Shown: piece by piece, positions 1 to 9,585 of the stretch
Position numbering within the stretch: the first letter of the stretch is position 1
Layout of the letters: the number at the start of each line of letters is the position of its first letter
Assembly: GCF_002042885.1 (NCBI RefSeq)
Contig: NZ_MVFY01000005.1
Location: 1-64,000 of the forward strand
Length of the DNA: 64,000 nucleotides
Source of the DNA: Citrobacter portucalensis
Lineage (GTDB): Bacteria > Pseudomonadota > Gammaproteobacteria > Enterobacterales > Enterobacteriaceae
Direction of reading: 5' to 3'
Program-made: the position numbers and the translations under genes
Notes under the pieces: generated by a model
Told to the model about the DNA's origin: nothing
What the model saw: the letters and a program-made list of their open reading frames with translations, nothing else
Databases searched by the model: none

Positions 1-92
1 TATCTGAAGAAAAAAACGCACGCTTAAACATAGACTACCAGCCTATCACTTTACTATAATAATGATGTTATTAATAAATAATATAGTTAAAA

Positions 93-1214
93 TTAACATA
101 ATATATTGATGATTTTTTCATTTGTTTTATTAGCATCGAAATGTTCGAGCGCGATATTATAACTTTCATCACCCATTAATGTGATTAATTCGGTCTTAGT
201 AATAAATTTATCCATACTCAAAACCAGATCTTTTGCAGACCATCGTTGAACAATAAAACCATTAACGCCTTCCACTACTGTATCTCGACAACCTGGAACA
301 TCAGTAGTTATAACAGCTCGTCCAATCGCCATTGCTTCCTGTGTACTTCTCGGGTACCCCTCTCTATATGACGGAAGAACAAAAACGCTACTTCTTGCAA
401 TCCAATCAGCCACATTATCTACGTGCCCAGGATAATTTATTATATTATTTGACAACAGATTATCTAGTTCTTTTTTTGTTATACTGCCAGGATTTTCAGG
501 ATCAATATCTCCTAAAACATTAAATTCAACATCAGGGTATTTTGACTTAATTTCTTTAGCAGCTGATATAAACTCATGAATACCTTTTTCTTTTAATAAT
601 CTGCCAATAAAAATAAATGAAACTGGTGCTAAAGGAGGAGTGCTCCGTTTGTACTTTTCTAAGTCAAGACCTATTCCACCTAATACTTCAACTTTATCAG
701 AGGAGATACAGTTTAATTTTATTAGTTCTTCTTTATCATCATTATTTAGAACTATCAGATTATTAACTTTTCTAAATGCAACTTTGTATAACAATATTTG
801 TATATTTTTTAACAATTTTGTCTTGAATTTTATCCCTTCAGGTTGTTCGGTGAAGGCATATCCTAAACCTTCCAACATCGCCACCCTTTTACTTGTTCCT
901 GCATAATAGGCAGCAATAGTCCCAAAAATTGACGGTTTTGAAAAATAAGAAAGAACAACGTTTAAATTTAATGCCTTTAATTTCTGGTACAACAAATAAG
1001 TATAGTGCAAGTCCTTTAATGGATTCATTCCTGCTCGACTGAATTTATAATCTACCGGAATAGCTCCCATACTACGGATTTCTTTTTTATACTTTTCATT
1101 ATAGTCGAGAGAAAAAGCATAAACGGTGTGTCCATATAAAACAAGTTTTCTAATCATCTCCCTACGAAACCCCAGCAAAGACTGTGCTGTTGTTCCAATA
1201 ATAGCAATTTTCAT
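93..1214 (-). CDS. O-antigen family 4 glycosyltransferase, first gene of the O-antigen operon
   Basis: A 373-residue GT-B glycosyltransferase, probably adding one sugar to the lipid-linked O-antigen repeat at the inner face of the cytoplasmic membrane. The N-terminal acceptor half begins MKIAIIGTTAQSLLGFRREM. The C-terminal GT4 domain (about residues 195-365) has FIGRLLKEKG, PGHVDNV and the E-x7-E motif EGYPRSTQE, typical of retaining GT4 enzymes. I chose the ATG at 1214, six codons inside the longest frame, because the glycosyltransferase fold starts there. It lies about 160 bases downstream of a JUMPstart/ops element and after galF, the usual place for the first O-antigen gene. It is much more AT-rich than galF and the colanic genes, which suggests acquisition by transfer. 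The donor and acceptor sugars cannot be read from the sequence. The next gene lies off the window; bases 1-92 hold nothing recognisable. Confidence 0.85.
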   Translation of the reverse strand: MKIAIIGTTAQSLLGFRREMIRKLVLYGHTVYAFSLDYNEKYKKEIRSMGAIPVDYKFSRAGMNPLKDLHYTYLLYQKLKALNLNVVLSYFSKPSIFGTIAAYYAGTSKRVAMLEGLGYAFTEQPEGIKFKTKLLKNIQILLYKVAFRKVNNLIVLNNDDKEELIKLNCISSDKVEVLGGIGLDLEKYKRSTPPLAPVSFIFIGRLLKEKGIHEFISAAKEIKSKYPDVEFNVLGDIDPENPGSITKKELDNLLSNNIINYPGHVDNVADWIARSSVFVLPSYREGYPRSTQEAMAIGRAVITTDVPGCRDTVVEGVNGFIVQRWSAKDLVLSMDKFITKTELITLMGDESYNIALEHFDANKTNEKIINILC

Positions 1215-1372
1215 TATTCTGTACTCATCCATCTGTTATACTTTTTATATGGTATTCTATCGCTATGAACAATATAACTCACATATAGACAATCAGCATT
1301 TTTTGTGGTTAATGTTTAAAACCACTTCATTTAATTCAATTTATGGTTAAAAGAGCATATAAAATCCACATA

Positions 1373-1410
1373 AACGCTACCGCCCCTGGCTCAACAGCTA
1401 CCAGTGCACT
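1373..1410 (-). promoter_or_regulatory. JUMPstart element with ops site for the O-antigen operon
   Basis: On the minus strand this matches the 39-bp JUMPstart consensus and ends in the ops element GGCGGTAGCGTT (1373-1384). In established biology ops in the non-template strand pauses RNA polymerase and recruits RfaH, which suppresses termination in long surface-polysaccharide operons. The position between galF and the first O-antigen gene is canonical. A second copy precedes wza at 25406-25444. Confidence 0.9.
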
Positions 1411-1570
1411 CGCAAAATGCCAAAGATGTAACCAGCCCCGCTAGCTATCGCAAAGCCATCTTAAATTCAAACGCTAATTGTCTTACCAAACGCGACCAGA
1501 AACAAGGAAAAAACCAACAAAAAGCAGATTAAACTTGGTAGGTTAACTTGTTGTTATTGGTCATTTTTCA
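1411..1570. other. Intergenic region between the galF terminator and JUMPstart
   Basis: About 160 bases with no plausible gene. The O-antigen operon promoter should lie here, reading leftward, but I cannot pick a convincing -35/-10 pair. With the flanking JUMPstart and terminator it fills the gap between galF and the first O-antigen gene. Confidence 0.5.
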
Positions 1571-1637
1571 TAAAAAAACGGCAGTAACATTCCATTGCTT
1601 AAAGCATAGAAGCTGGGATGTTAACTGCCGCTATTTT
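1571..1637 (-). terminator. Rho-independent terminator after galF
   Basis: A long imperfect stem: CGGCAGTAACATTCCA at 1579-1594 pairs with TGGGATGTTAACTGCCG at 1614-1630. On the minus strand the stem is followed by a run of seven Ts. It separates galF from the O-antigen promoter. A TTTTTT run on the plus side suggests it may work in both directions. Confidence 0.8.
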
Positions 1638-1670
1638 TTCTGGCTTACCGTCACAAAGACCTGTAAATCT

Positions 1671-2564
1671 CTACTCGCTAAGCAACTTCTCAATGCTCTT
1701 ACGGAACTTCGGTCCTTCCTTCAGGTTACGCAGACCGTATTTAACGAATGCCTGCATGTAGCCCATCTTTTTACCACAGTCGTAGCTATCGCCTGTCATC
1801 AGCATAGCATCAACAGACTGTTTTTTAGCCAGCTCTGCAATGGCATCCGTCAACTGGATACGTCCCCAGGCACCTGGAGCAGTTTTTTCCAGCTCTGTCC
1901 AGATATCAGCCGAAAGCACATAGCGCCCTACAGCCATCAGATCAGAATCCAGCGTTTGCGGCTGATCGGGTTTTTCGATGAACTCAACGATACGGCTGAC
2001 TTTACCTTCGTTGTCCAAAGGCTCTTTGGTCTGAATAACAGAATACTCGGAAAGATCGCCTTCCATACGCTTAGCCAGCACCTGACTGCGCCCGGTTTCA
2101 TTAAAACGAGCAACCATAGCAGCCAGGTTGTAGCGCAGGGGATCTGCAGTCGCATTATCCAGAACAACGTCAGGTAATACCACGACAAACGGATTATCCC
2201 CAACAATTGGGCGAGCACAAAGAATGGAATGGCCCAGACCCAGCAGCTGTGCCTGGCGAACGTTCATAATAGTCACGCCGGGAGGACAAATAGACTGCAC
2301 CTCGGCTAAGAGCTGGCGCTTAACACGCTGCTCAAGCAGCGATTCTAGTTCGTAAGAGGTGTCGAAGTGGTTCTCAACGGCGTTCTTAGACGCATGAGTC
2401 ACCAGAACGATTTCTTTGATACCGGCAGCTACAATTTCGTCGACAATGTATTGAATCATCGGCTTGTCTACGATCGGCAGCATCTCTTTAGGGATTGCCT
2501 TCGTGGCAGGCAACATGTGCATCCCCAGACCTGCTACCGGAATAACTGCTTTCAAATTAATCAT
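1671..2564 (-). CDS. galF: GalF, UTP-glucose-1-phosphate uridylyltransferase-like protein
   Basis: 297 residues, almost identical to E. coli GalF throughout. The nucleotidyltransferase signature is changed: it reads [17 protein letters not shown] where active GalU has the TRMLPATK form, the known hallmark of GalF. The family is thought to modulate GalU and the UDP-glucose pool rather than act as an efficient enzyme. The ATG at 2564 is preferred over an upstream GTG at 2576, because AGGTG is well spaced from it and homologues begin [10 protein letters not shown]. It lies between the colanic acid and O-antigen clusters, as in E. coli and Salmonella, and is followed by a strong terminator. Confidence 0.95.
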   Translation of the reverse strand: MINLKAVIPVAGLGMHMLPATKAIPKEMLPIVDKPMIQYIVDEIVAAGIKEIVLVTHASKNAVENHFDTSYELESLLEQRVKRQLLAEVQSICPPGVTIMNVRQAQLLGLGHSILCARPIVGDNPFVVVLPDVVLDNATADPLRYNLAAMVARFNETGRSQVLAKRMEGDLSEYSVIQTKEPLDNEGKVSRIVEFIEKPDQPQTLDSDLMAVGRYVLSADIWTELEKTAPGAWGRIQLTDAIAELAKKQSVDAMLMTGDSYDCGKKMGYMQAFVKYGLRNLKEGPKFRKSIEKLLSE

Positions 2565-2576
2565 TAAGTCATTCAC

Positions 2577-2729
2577 CTATTCAATTGTTGCTGAATTATA
2601 GCTTTTTAGCTTGTTTTAGCCAGTATGAATTACATTACTCCGATGCCGCGTATGTTACGCCGCTTATCTGCGGAATGCAGTAATCTTAATCCCAGGCGGG
2701 TACAACTTTTGCCAGGAATGGTCGCAAAG
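2577..2729. other. wcaM-galF intergenic region
   Basis: 153 bases between two minus-strand genes. No open frame matches a known protein. A short GC-rich imperfect repeat lies around 2645-2680. galF may have its own promoter here, but I see no clear one. Confidence 0.4.
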
Positions 2730-4124
2730 TTACCTCCCCTGCCCCGGCAGTCGGAAATTCACCGCTTCGACATTCACCACCTGATGGTTTACCCGGTCAA
2801 TGTCAACTGAACTTTGCCCGCTTTCGTTTACCGCATGGATATTCGCCAGTGATAGCAAGGTGCCCTGCTTAGCCATAAACTTGCCGCGTACGTCCTTGCG
2901 CAGATCGAAGTGCATCTTGAGCGCGGGTCCTGTTGTGGATTGCTGCATCACTCTGATATTACGTAAAAAAAGATGCTGCGGTTGGTTGTGCAACTCAAGC
3001 GTGGCTCGTTTCATCTCAACGTTGGTAATGGCCACGAACGACGTTGCATTACCTGATGAGATCTGAATGCCACGTAATTTATATTCAAGTTTCGTGTTAT
3101 CCAGATGGATATTATTTAACTTAAAGTTCTGCGGGATGGATAAATATCGTCCTTTAATAACACCGTAGCCAATGAGCATACCTGCGCTATTTTCCATATT
3201 GATATTATCAATCACGAAATTATCACAGCCATAAATAGCGACCGTCGCATTATCAATACCTGCTTTCTTACTAAAATCTGGGGTAATATTTCGTGCGGTG
3301 ATATTACGAATGATAAAATGTTTACCGTTCTCTACATGGACTAACTGTCGACAGTCGGTGCCGGTGATATTCGCCACGACAAAGTTTTTTACCGCCAGTT
3401 CATCGGGATAGGTATTGTCATAGGTACTGCCCGCCAGTCCGATGCCGATGCCCCAGTTCACGTTGCCGTTGGTACAGTTAATACGTTCAATGACATGGTC
3501 AGAAATGAGGATGTTGCTGTCGTTGATCGCCACATTCCACTCAATGGCATCTCCCTGTAGATCGCTAAAACGGCAGTTTGTAATCTTTACGCCATCCATC
3601 CGGTTATGAAAGCCCTGACGCAGGATCCCATAGTTGGCGCGCGTGACGGTAATATCATCGATAACCAGATTGCGCATCAGCCTCGGTGTTTTGCCGCCGA
3701 TATAGATTTGCGTCACTGGCCCGAAACCACTCATGGCAATCCCTTTTATCACGCAATCCGAACCGCGCACATCGAGAGTAACATTCCTCAGGCTCCCGCC
3801 CTGCTCACCCACTACCTTACATCTATCCTGCAGAACAAAGCGACCACGGCCATTGCCGCTGATTCTGCCTTGCAGGTGTAGCGTTTTGCCAGGAGGAATA
3901 ACGATAGCGGTATTGAGATCCTTACATTCCAGTTCTTTGGGTACGACTACCGTTTGTCCTTCTTTGAACGCCTGCCTGAAAGAAGCGACCCAATCCTTTG
4001 GGTTGTAATTCTGAATGTTGACGCTGTCCGATGATTCAAGCGCCCGGACAACGGGAGAATGCAGTACGACAAGCGCAGAGCCTGCCGTCAGAAAAGTACG
4101 GCGTGAGAGTTTGTTCTCTGACAT
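2730..4124 (-). CDS. wcaM: WcaM, colanic acid biosynthesis protein with right-handed beta-helix
   Basis: 464 residues, the same length as E. coli WcaM and similar end to end. The N-terminus is a twin-arginine type signal, [19 protein letters not shown], with an AxA-like end near residue 28, so Tat export to the periplasm is predicted. The body is rich in repeated N-I-x-I/V strands (for example [12 protein letters not shown] and [11 protein letters not shown]), as expected of a pectate-lyase-like beta-helix. It is the last gene of the colanic acid operon, 11 bases after wcaL. Its exact role is not established; beta-helix enzymes often bind or cleave polysaccharide, so processing of the exported polymer is a reasonable inference. 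Confidence 0.93.
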   Translation of the reverse strand: MSENKLSRRTFLTAGSALVVLHSPVVRALESSDSVNIQNYNPKDWVASFRQAFKEGQTVVVPKELECKDLNTAIVIPPGKTLHLQGRISGNGRGRFVLQDRCKVVGEQGGSLRNVTLDVRGSDCVIKGIAMSGFGPVTQIYIGGKTPRLMRNLVIDDITVTRANYGILRQGFHNRMDGVKITNCRFSDLQGDAIEWNVAINDSNILISDHVIERINCTNGNVNWGIGIGLAGSTYDNTYPDELAVKNFVVANITGTDCRQLVHVENGKHFIIRNITARNITPDFSKKAGIDNATVAIYGCDNFVIDNINMENSAGMLIGYGVIKGRYLSIPQNFKLNNIHLDNTKLEYKLRGIQISSGNATSFVAITNVEMKRATLELHNQPQHLFLRNIRVMQQSTTGPALKMHFDLRKDVRGKFMAKQGTLLSLANIHAVNESGQSSVDIDRVNHQVVNVEAVNFRLPGQGR

Positions 4125-4135
4125 ACAACCTCGAT

Positions 4136-5356
4136 TTACATCGTTTGCAGCAGACTGGCTAACTGTTTATTGATCGCTAACTGATTAAATTCAGTTTCAA
4201 TTTTTTCGCGCGCACACTGCACAATCGGCTGTACCTGCTCACTGTCGAGCAGGCTAAATGCCGCTAAACGCTCTGCCAGGGCCTGCGCATCGTTTTCCGG
4301 TGCCAGCCAGCCAGACTTGCCCGACTCGACCAGCTCAGGGATCCCACTGTGAACAGTTGAAATCACCGGAATACCTACCGCCATCGCCTCCATCAGCGCC
4401 ACCGGGATCCCCTCCATATCGCCGTCTCTTCCGGTAATCGACGGCAGCAAAAATACATCCGCCTGCTCAAGCATCTCCTTCACCTGATGGCTGGGCTTAA
4501 AGCCGGGCATCTCAATCACGTCATCGAGTTGATATTGCTCGATCAGTGTGCGTAAACGTCGCTCCCAAGGGCCGATACCCAGAATGCGATAACGAAATGA
4601 AACGCCCTGCTCTTTTAACTGACGACAGGCTTCGATGGCGACGTGCAGTCCTTTTTTCTCGGTTAACCGGGCGACAGAGATAATTTCCAGCGGTGCAGCT
4701 GGTGCTTTCAGTTGGCGAGGGGTAAAACGCGTCATATCAATACCCATACGCGAAACCGCGATTTTTTGCGGCGGGCATCCCATGTTTTTTAAACGTCCGG
4801 CCCAGAGATTGCTGATGGGTAACATCAAATCTCCACGTTGAAACAGCTGCTGATACTCAGGGGTATAGCGGGTAAGCACATCCCGATGCGAAACATCGAC
4901 GCCGTGAAATACCGTAGCGATTTTTCCGCGGATCATCCCAAGCTCACGCAGCTTAGCGGCCGTTACGCCTGCTGGCCCAAAATGAGCAATAAAGACATCC
5001 GCTTCAAACGCCCGCGGATTCCCACCGCAAATGGCCGCCAAAATCAGATTACGCGCTTCTTCGCCATAGCGTGCAACATTAAGCGCTTTCCAGGTCGCTG
5101 CGCGGGTGAGACCGTGCAGAGCCGCCGCCGCCCTATATTTCAGCTTCGCCAGTTTGCTTTCCGGTTCATTCAGCAACCAGCGCGTTTTTTCACCCAGCCG
5201 GTAGGTATTAAATGAGGCATGCGTATTTTCAAGATCGCCCTTCTGCAAAGCGACAATCTCCACGTCGTAGCCCATATCGATAAATGCGGTTATCTGATTG
5301 AGTACAAAGGTCTCAGAAGAGAGAGGAAATTTAAGCAGGAAAAAGCCAATCTTCAT
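4136..5356 (-). CDS. wcaL: WcaL, colanic acid glycosyltransferase
   Basis: 406 residues, a family 4 GT-B glycosyltransferase acting on the growing lipid-linked repeat unit in the cytoplasm. Visible motifs are the N-terminal [13 protein letters not shown], the mid-protein hinge [18 protein letters not shown], and [20 protein letters not shown] containing the E-x7-E nucleotide-sugar motif. Its start overlaps the wcaK stop (ATGA at 5353-5356), which suggests translational coupling. E. coli WcaL is usually assigned a galactosyltransferase step late in repeat-unit assembly; the sugar is taken from family knowledge and not seen here. Confidence 0.95.
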   Translation of the reverse strand: MKIGFFLLKFPLSSETFVLNQITAFIDMGYDVEIVALQKGDLENTHASFNTYRLGEKTRWLLNEPESKLAKLKYRAAAALHGLTRAATWKALNVARYGEEARNLILAAICGGNPRAFEADVFIAHFGPAGVTAAKLRELGMIRGKIATVFHGVDVSHRDVLTRYTPEYQQLFQRGDLMLPISNLWAGRLKNMGCPPQKIAVSRMGIDMTRFTPRQLKAPAAPLEIISVARLTEKKGLHVAIEACRQLKEQGVSFRYRILGIGPWERRLRTLIEQYQLDDVIEMPGFKPSHQVKEMLEQADVFLLPSITGRDGDMEGIPVALMEAMAVGIPVISTVHSGIPELVESGKSGWLAPENDAQALAERLAAFSLLDSEQVQPIVQCAREKIETEFNQLAINKQLASLLQTM

Positions 5357-6633
5357 TTTTCCCCCTCAATACGCGTTAAAACCGACTGCACCATGTGCAC
5401 CCCGCGTTCGCGTTCGCGTGTCACAGCATCCCCAAGCCGTATGTTCAGTTCAGGTAGCTGTCCGAGGGTATCGGCGACCTTTCCTTCCAGACTGCCATCG
5501 AGCAGATGGCGAATATCGACAGCCATCTCCGGCAACCCCAACTGTTGCATGATCCCTGCCGATTTATGCTCGTAGTTAATGGCGATGGCCGGCGTCATAA
5601 AATTCATCGAGATGATGGCCGAGTGCAACCGAGTACCCACCGTCAGATCGCATGCCCCCAGAATCTTCCCCATCTCCAGATCGTTAAGTTCATCCATCAC
5701 CACGTGATATCGGGCCGGGTCGTTAACATACTGGCGAAGATTTAACGCCACCATGCGGTCATCTTTGTTGTAACTATCAATACCGGTGCATGTTGACAGT
5801 GCAATCACCTGGTAACCTTCATCGAGTATGCGGTTCACTACCCCGGCAAAAGCTTGCTCATAGGCCTGCTGCGTTGTCCCCAGACGCTTATCAAAAGGCG
5901 CCAGCTCGCGCAATGTAATGGCAACGGTCTTCTGTTTAGCCGCCATGTCTAACCAGTGCTGTACCGCATAACCTGGCTCAAAATCCTCATGATGATTGTC
6001 GACCAGCCAGGCCGTATCTACGCCTGTTTCGACTTTATCCGTGGTAATTGCGCTGCGCTTCATCAGATCCAGACTGACGGATTCACGTAAAATCAATGCA
6101 TTACAGTGGCCAAACACGTAGTTCGCCAGTTGATTAAACTGCTCATCCTGGAATGGCCCCACGCTATGACCAATCATGTACAGCGGTTTTTTCGCCATAA
6201 ACGAACACAACGCATGTTCAAACTGCGGCACACCATACAGATCGACAAAGAACGATCCGCCGACCTGGATGATGGCGTCATAGCGCGACAACAAACGAAC
6301 AAAATCGGTAAAGCCCTGGGCGATAGCGATATTGCGCAGATTACCGGAGTCGGTAACACGCGAGAGCAGTACCTGGTGCTGATAGCGACGACGCAGCACC
6401 TTCTTCACGCGCCCCATAACACCCGCTGCGTTGTTGTGTTGCTTCATCTGCGAATACAGCGGATCGCCCATAACCGGGCGGTTCAGCAACCACGAAGAGC
6501 TCACCGGGTAGCGGCTCATAACATCCACTTCAGTCTCAGGACGCAACGCGTTAATGGCATCCAGCAAACCGCGCAGGATCGCGCTATCCCCTCGGTTCCC
6601 GCAGGTATGGTTGCCCAAAATTAATAGTTTCAT
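5353..6633 (-). CDS. wcaK: WcaK, colanic acid pyruvyl transferase
   Basis: 426 residues, the polysaccharide pyruvyl transferase family. It begins MKLLILGNHTCGNRGDSAIL, the characteristic N-terminal glycine-rich motif, and the C-terminal half contains TVGTRLHSAIISMNFMTPAIAINYEHKS, the family signature with a conserved R-x-H. It is expected to add the ketal-linked pyruvate of colanic acid using phosphoenolpyruvate. It lies between wzxC (23 bases upstream) and wcaL (4-base overlap). Length and sequence match E. coli WcaK. Confidence 0.95.
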   Translation of the reverse strand: MKLLILGNHTCGNRGDSAILRGLLDAINALRPETEVDVMSRYPVSSSWLLNRPVMGDPLYSQMKQHNNAAGVMGRVKKVLRRRYQHQVLLSRVTDSGNLRNIAIAQGFTDFVRLLSRYDAIIQVGGSFFVDLYGVPQFEHALCSFMAKKPLYMIGHSVGPFQDEQFNQLANYVFGHCNALILRESVSLDLMKRSAITTDKVETGVDTAWLVDNHHEDFEPGYAVQHWLDMAAKQKTVAITLRELAPFDKRLGTTQQAYEQAFAGVVNRILDEGYQVIALSTCTGIDSYNKDDRMVALNLRQYVNDPARYHVVMDELNDLEMGKILGACDLTVGTRLHSAIISMNFMTPAIAINYEHKSAGIMQQLGLPEMAVDIRHLLDGSLEGKVADTLGQLPELNIRLGDAVTRERERGVHMVQSVLTRIEGEK

Positions 6634-6656
6634 TTTGACCTCTTAAAGCGTTGTTC

Positions 6657-8135
6657 TTATCCTGCACGGAGCAAGGTTTTCATTTTTTCACTGCGACAGA
6701 GCTGGCGTTTTATTTCCACCACCAGCGGATGACGCGACAGCACCATCATTAGCGCAAACGCCAGTGCCCCTGCCGCTATCTGGCTCCCCAACAACACGCC
6801 CAACGACAGCTGGTCATGCAGCATTACGCCCAGCGCATAGCTCACTACAAGGGTTGGCAAGGAGAGATACAACGGCAGCCAAAGACTGAGCATGTACTGG
6901 CGGTAGCTGGAGCCAAGAACAGGTTTAATCATCACGAAATAGCTGAGGACGGTGTTAATCACCTGGACCAGCAAAAAGCCCAGCGTCACGCCAATCGCCC
7001 CGGCCAGATGCCCACCGATGAAAATGGCTGGAATAAACAGAAAGGTTTTTAACACATTGAATTTAAAGCTGATATCGACCCGCGCTTTCGCCATCAGCAG
7101 TGAACCGATTGGATTCCCCACCGAGCGCAGCAGCCCAACAATGCACAGCAGTTGCAGGATGGGGATAATGCCGTTCCACTTCTCGCCGAATACCAGCGGC
7201 ACCACGTTATTCGACACCACCATCAGTCCCAGCAGCGTCGGGAAGTTGATAATCCCGACCACCGACAGCAGCTTGTAAAAATTCACCCGTAGCTTTTCAC
7301 TGTCGTCCTGGATTTTGGCAAACGCCGGAAACAGCACGCGGGTGATAATCGGGTTCAGTTTGATCGGGGGGACAACCGCCACATTCCAGGCGAGATTGAA
7401 TCCGCCCGCCACGCCAGCTCCCAACGTGCGGGCCAAAACCAGCGTGGAAAGGTTGGTATTGATGTAATTGATGATGCTGTCTGCCGTCAGCCACGCACCA
7501 AAACGCAGATTCGACGAAACGGATGCCAGCGAAAAATGCAGCCCCGGACGGTAAATCCGGCGACCAAAATAGCCGAACAGCAGCGTACGTAGCGTACTGT
7601 TTACCAGATACCCGAGAATGGCCGTCAGTGCGAGCGGCCAGAAATGGGCGCTGACTACGGTAAAGGTAAAACCGGCCAGTACCGAACTGGTTTCAATCAT
7701 GCCAATTTTGTTGAAGGCCAGCTCTTTTTGCATCAGCGCGCGAAACTGCTGCCCGTGCGGTATCACCACAAACGCCAGCGATAACGTTTTGATGAGCGGT
7801 GCCAGTTCTGGGTTATTAAGTACGCTGGCAATCGTCTCGCTCAGTAGAAACATCGCCACGCATACCACGATACCCAACCCAACGTTGAGCCAGTACAGCG
7901 TGGTCAGCTCAAGATAGCCAATCTCTTTGCGCTGAATAATTGAGTTGGCGATACCAAAGTCAGACAGTGTATCGGCCAGCGCGATGATCACCAGCGCCAC
8001 GGTTAACAACCCGAACTGGTGGTTATCAATAATCCGTGCCAGTACGGTCATCTGGATAAGCCCCAGACCAATGATGATCACCGTGGCAATCGCCGACCAC
8101 TTTGCGCCGTTAAGCGTTTTTTCTCGTAAGCTCAT
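6657..8135 (-). CDS. wzxC: WzxC, colanic acid repeat-unit flippase
   Basis: 492 residues, a polysaccharide transporter of the MOP/Wzx superfamily with about 12-14 hydrophobic segments. It flips the undecaprenyl-linked repeat unit to the periplasmic face for polymerisation by WcaD. The ATG at 8135 is preferred to one eight codons upstream, because homologues begin MSLREKT and it sits 1 base after the wcaJ stop. The longer frame would start inside wcaJ. Sequence and length match E. coli WzxC (492 residues). Confidence 0.95.
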   Translation of the reverse strand: MSLREKTLNGAKWSAIATVIIIGLGLIQMTVLARIIDNHQFGLLTVALVIIALADTLSDFGIANSIIQRKEIGYLELTTLYWLNVGLGIVVCVAMFLLSETIASVLNNPELAPLIKTLSLAFVVIPHGQQFRALMQKELAFNKIGMIETSSVLAGFTFTVVSAHFWPLALTAILGYLVNSTLRTLLFGYFGRRIYRPGLHFSLASVSSNLRFGAWLTADSIINYINTNLSTLVLARTLGAGVAGGFNLAWNVAVVPPIKLNPIITRVLFPAFAKIQDDSEKLRVNFYKLLSVVGIINFPTLLGLMVVSNNVVPLVFGEKWNGIIPILQLLCIVGLLRSVGNPIGSLLMAKARVDISFKFNVLKTFLFIPAIFIGGHLAGAIGVTLGFLLVQVINTVLSYFVMIKPVLGSSYRQYMLSLWLPLYLSLPTLVVSYALGVMLHDQLSLGVLLGSQIAAGALAFALMMVLSRHPLVVEIKRQLCRSEKMKTLLRAG

Positions 8136-8136
8136 G

Positions 8137-9531
8137 TTAATACGCCGCTTTGTTGACAAAGCCTTTGAATACCGTCAGAAAAACAATTTTGATATCGAAC
8201 CACACGCTCCACTCGCGAATGTATTCGAGGTCAAACTCCACACGTTTTTCCATTTTTTCCAGCGTATCGGTTTCACCGCGCCAGCCGTTGATTTGCGCCC
8301 AACCGGTAATACCCGGTTTCACCTTATGGCGTAACATGTACCCCTCGATCAGCTGGCGGTACTGTTCGTTATGCGCTACCGCATGCGGGCGTGGCCCAAC
8401 AATAGACATGCCCCCGGTCAGCACGTTAATAAACTGCGGCAGTTCATCGAGTGACGTTCGGCGCAGGAAATTCCCCACAGGGGTAACGCGCGGATCGTTT
8501 TGCGTCGCCTGCGTCACCACCGCGTCGTTTTCCATCACTTTCATCGAGCGAAATTTCCAGACTTTGATCGGCTTTCCGTCCATGCCATAACGGGTCTGGC
8601 GGAAAATCACCGGTCCTTTGGAGGTCAGTTTTACCAGTAGCGCTATGCCACACAGCACCGGAGAAATAAGCAGCAGGATCAGCGAAGCCAGCACGATATC
8701 TTCCGCGCGCTTTAACAGGCGATTAATCCCCGAGAGCGGCGTGTCATACAGCGGCACCACCGGAACGCCGTTCATCTCCTCAATCCGTGAATGCAGAATG
8801 TTGAAGGTAAAGACATCAGGAATAAGGATCACTGAGCAGGTGGTGTCGGCCAGCTCACGAACCAGTTTTTTGACGCTGGCGCCATCGCTCATCGACATGG
8901 CGATATAAACGTTATGAATACGAGAGGCTTTGGCGTCGTCCACCAGTTGTTGCAGATTACCGGCCCAGTCGCGGGAGTTTTTTCCAGGGATAGGATCGTG
9001 ATAGACCCCTGCCACTTCAAATCCCAGCCACGGTTCATGGCGAAAGCTGTCCAATAGCATTTGTCCCGCGGGCAGGTCCCCTGCCACCGCCACCCGGCGC
9101 GTGTTATACCCGCGATTACGCAACCATCCCGCGCCGTAGCGAATAAACGAACGGCTCAACACCAGGCCAACGCTGGATAGCAGATACCACGCCAGCCAGA
9201 CGGCGAGACGGTTATCAAAATCGTTATTAAAGGCGATCAGACCTGCGCAAAAAATCAGACTCAGCGTCCAGTTTTGCAGCAACAGCACCAGCTCAGTGGA
9301 AATTTTGACACCGCGCCAGGAGCGATAAAAATCCGTTATGCCACCGAGCATCTGAAAAACGACCAGCGTGATCAGCGCCACCAGCAGGTGCATGTACAGG
9401 AAAGGCAAACCGCTTAATTCGCAGATTACCCACAACCCGCCAAACATGATGGTGATATCTGAAAAGCGTTGCACCATCGAAATTAACGACGCATTGGTTT
9501 TGGCGCGTTCGCGCTTTTTTAGATGTGTCAT
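8137..9531 (-). CDS. wcaJ: WcaJ, undecaprenyl-phosphate glucose-1-phosphate transferase
   Basis: 464 residues. It starts colanic acid synthesis by transferring glucose-1-phosphate from UDP-glucose to undecaprenyl phosphate. The N-terminal third holds hydrophobic segments (about residues 25-115) and a middle nucleotide-binding-like domain (AVAGDLPAGQ). A re-entrant helix (about 280-300) precedes the C-terminal bacterial sugar transferase domain, with KVWKFRSMKV, RRTSLDELPQ and GMSIVGPRPHAV. This is the polyisoprenyl-phosphate hexose-1-phosphate transferase family. It is one base from wzxC. Confidence 0.96.
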   Translation of the reverse strand: MTHLKKRERAKTNASLISMVQRFSDITIMFGGLWVICELSGLPFLYMHLLVALITLVVFQMLGGITDFYRSWRGVKISTELVLLLQNWTLSLIFCAGLIAFNNDFDNRLAVWLAWYLLSSVGLVLSRSFIRYGAGWLRNRGYNTRRVAVAGDLPAGQMLLDSFRHEPWLGFEVAGVYHDPIPGKNSRDWAGNLQQLVDDAKASRIHNVYIAMSMSDGASVKKLVRELADTTCSVILIPDVFTFNILHSRIEEMNGVPVVPLYDTPLSGINRLLKRAEDIVLASLILLLISPVLCGIALLVKLTSKGPVIFRQTRYGMDGKPIKVWKFRSMKVMENDAVVTQATQNDPRVTPVGNFLRRTSLDELPQFINVLTGGMSIVGPRPHAVAHNEQYRQLIEGYMLRHKVKPGITGWAQINGWRGETDTLEKMEKRVEFDLEYIREWSVWFDIKIVFLTVFKGFVNKAAY

Positions 9532-9550
9532 CGTGGTTCCTGTTAGTCAC

Positions 9551-9574
9551 CCTTTGCCCAGAATCGGGCAAAGG
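9551..9574. other. Perfect 9-bp hairpin between cpsG and wcaJ
   Basis: CCTTTGCCC (9551-9559), a 6-base loop, then GGGCAAAGG (9566-9574). There is no T run on either strand, so it is not a normal intrinsic terminator. It may stabilise or process the mRNA, or slow polymerase in the middle of the operon. Confidence 0.55.
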
Positions 9575-9585
9575 AAGCACCAGCA

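Noticed and set aside
1548-2177. 209-codon frame on the plus strand over galF
   Set aside because: It is the antisense shadow of galF and its terminator, with no recognisable protein.
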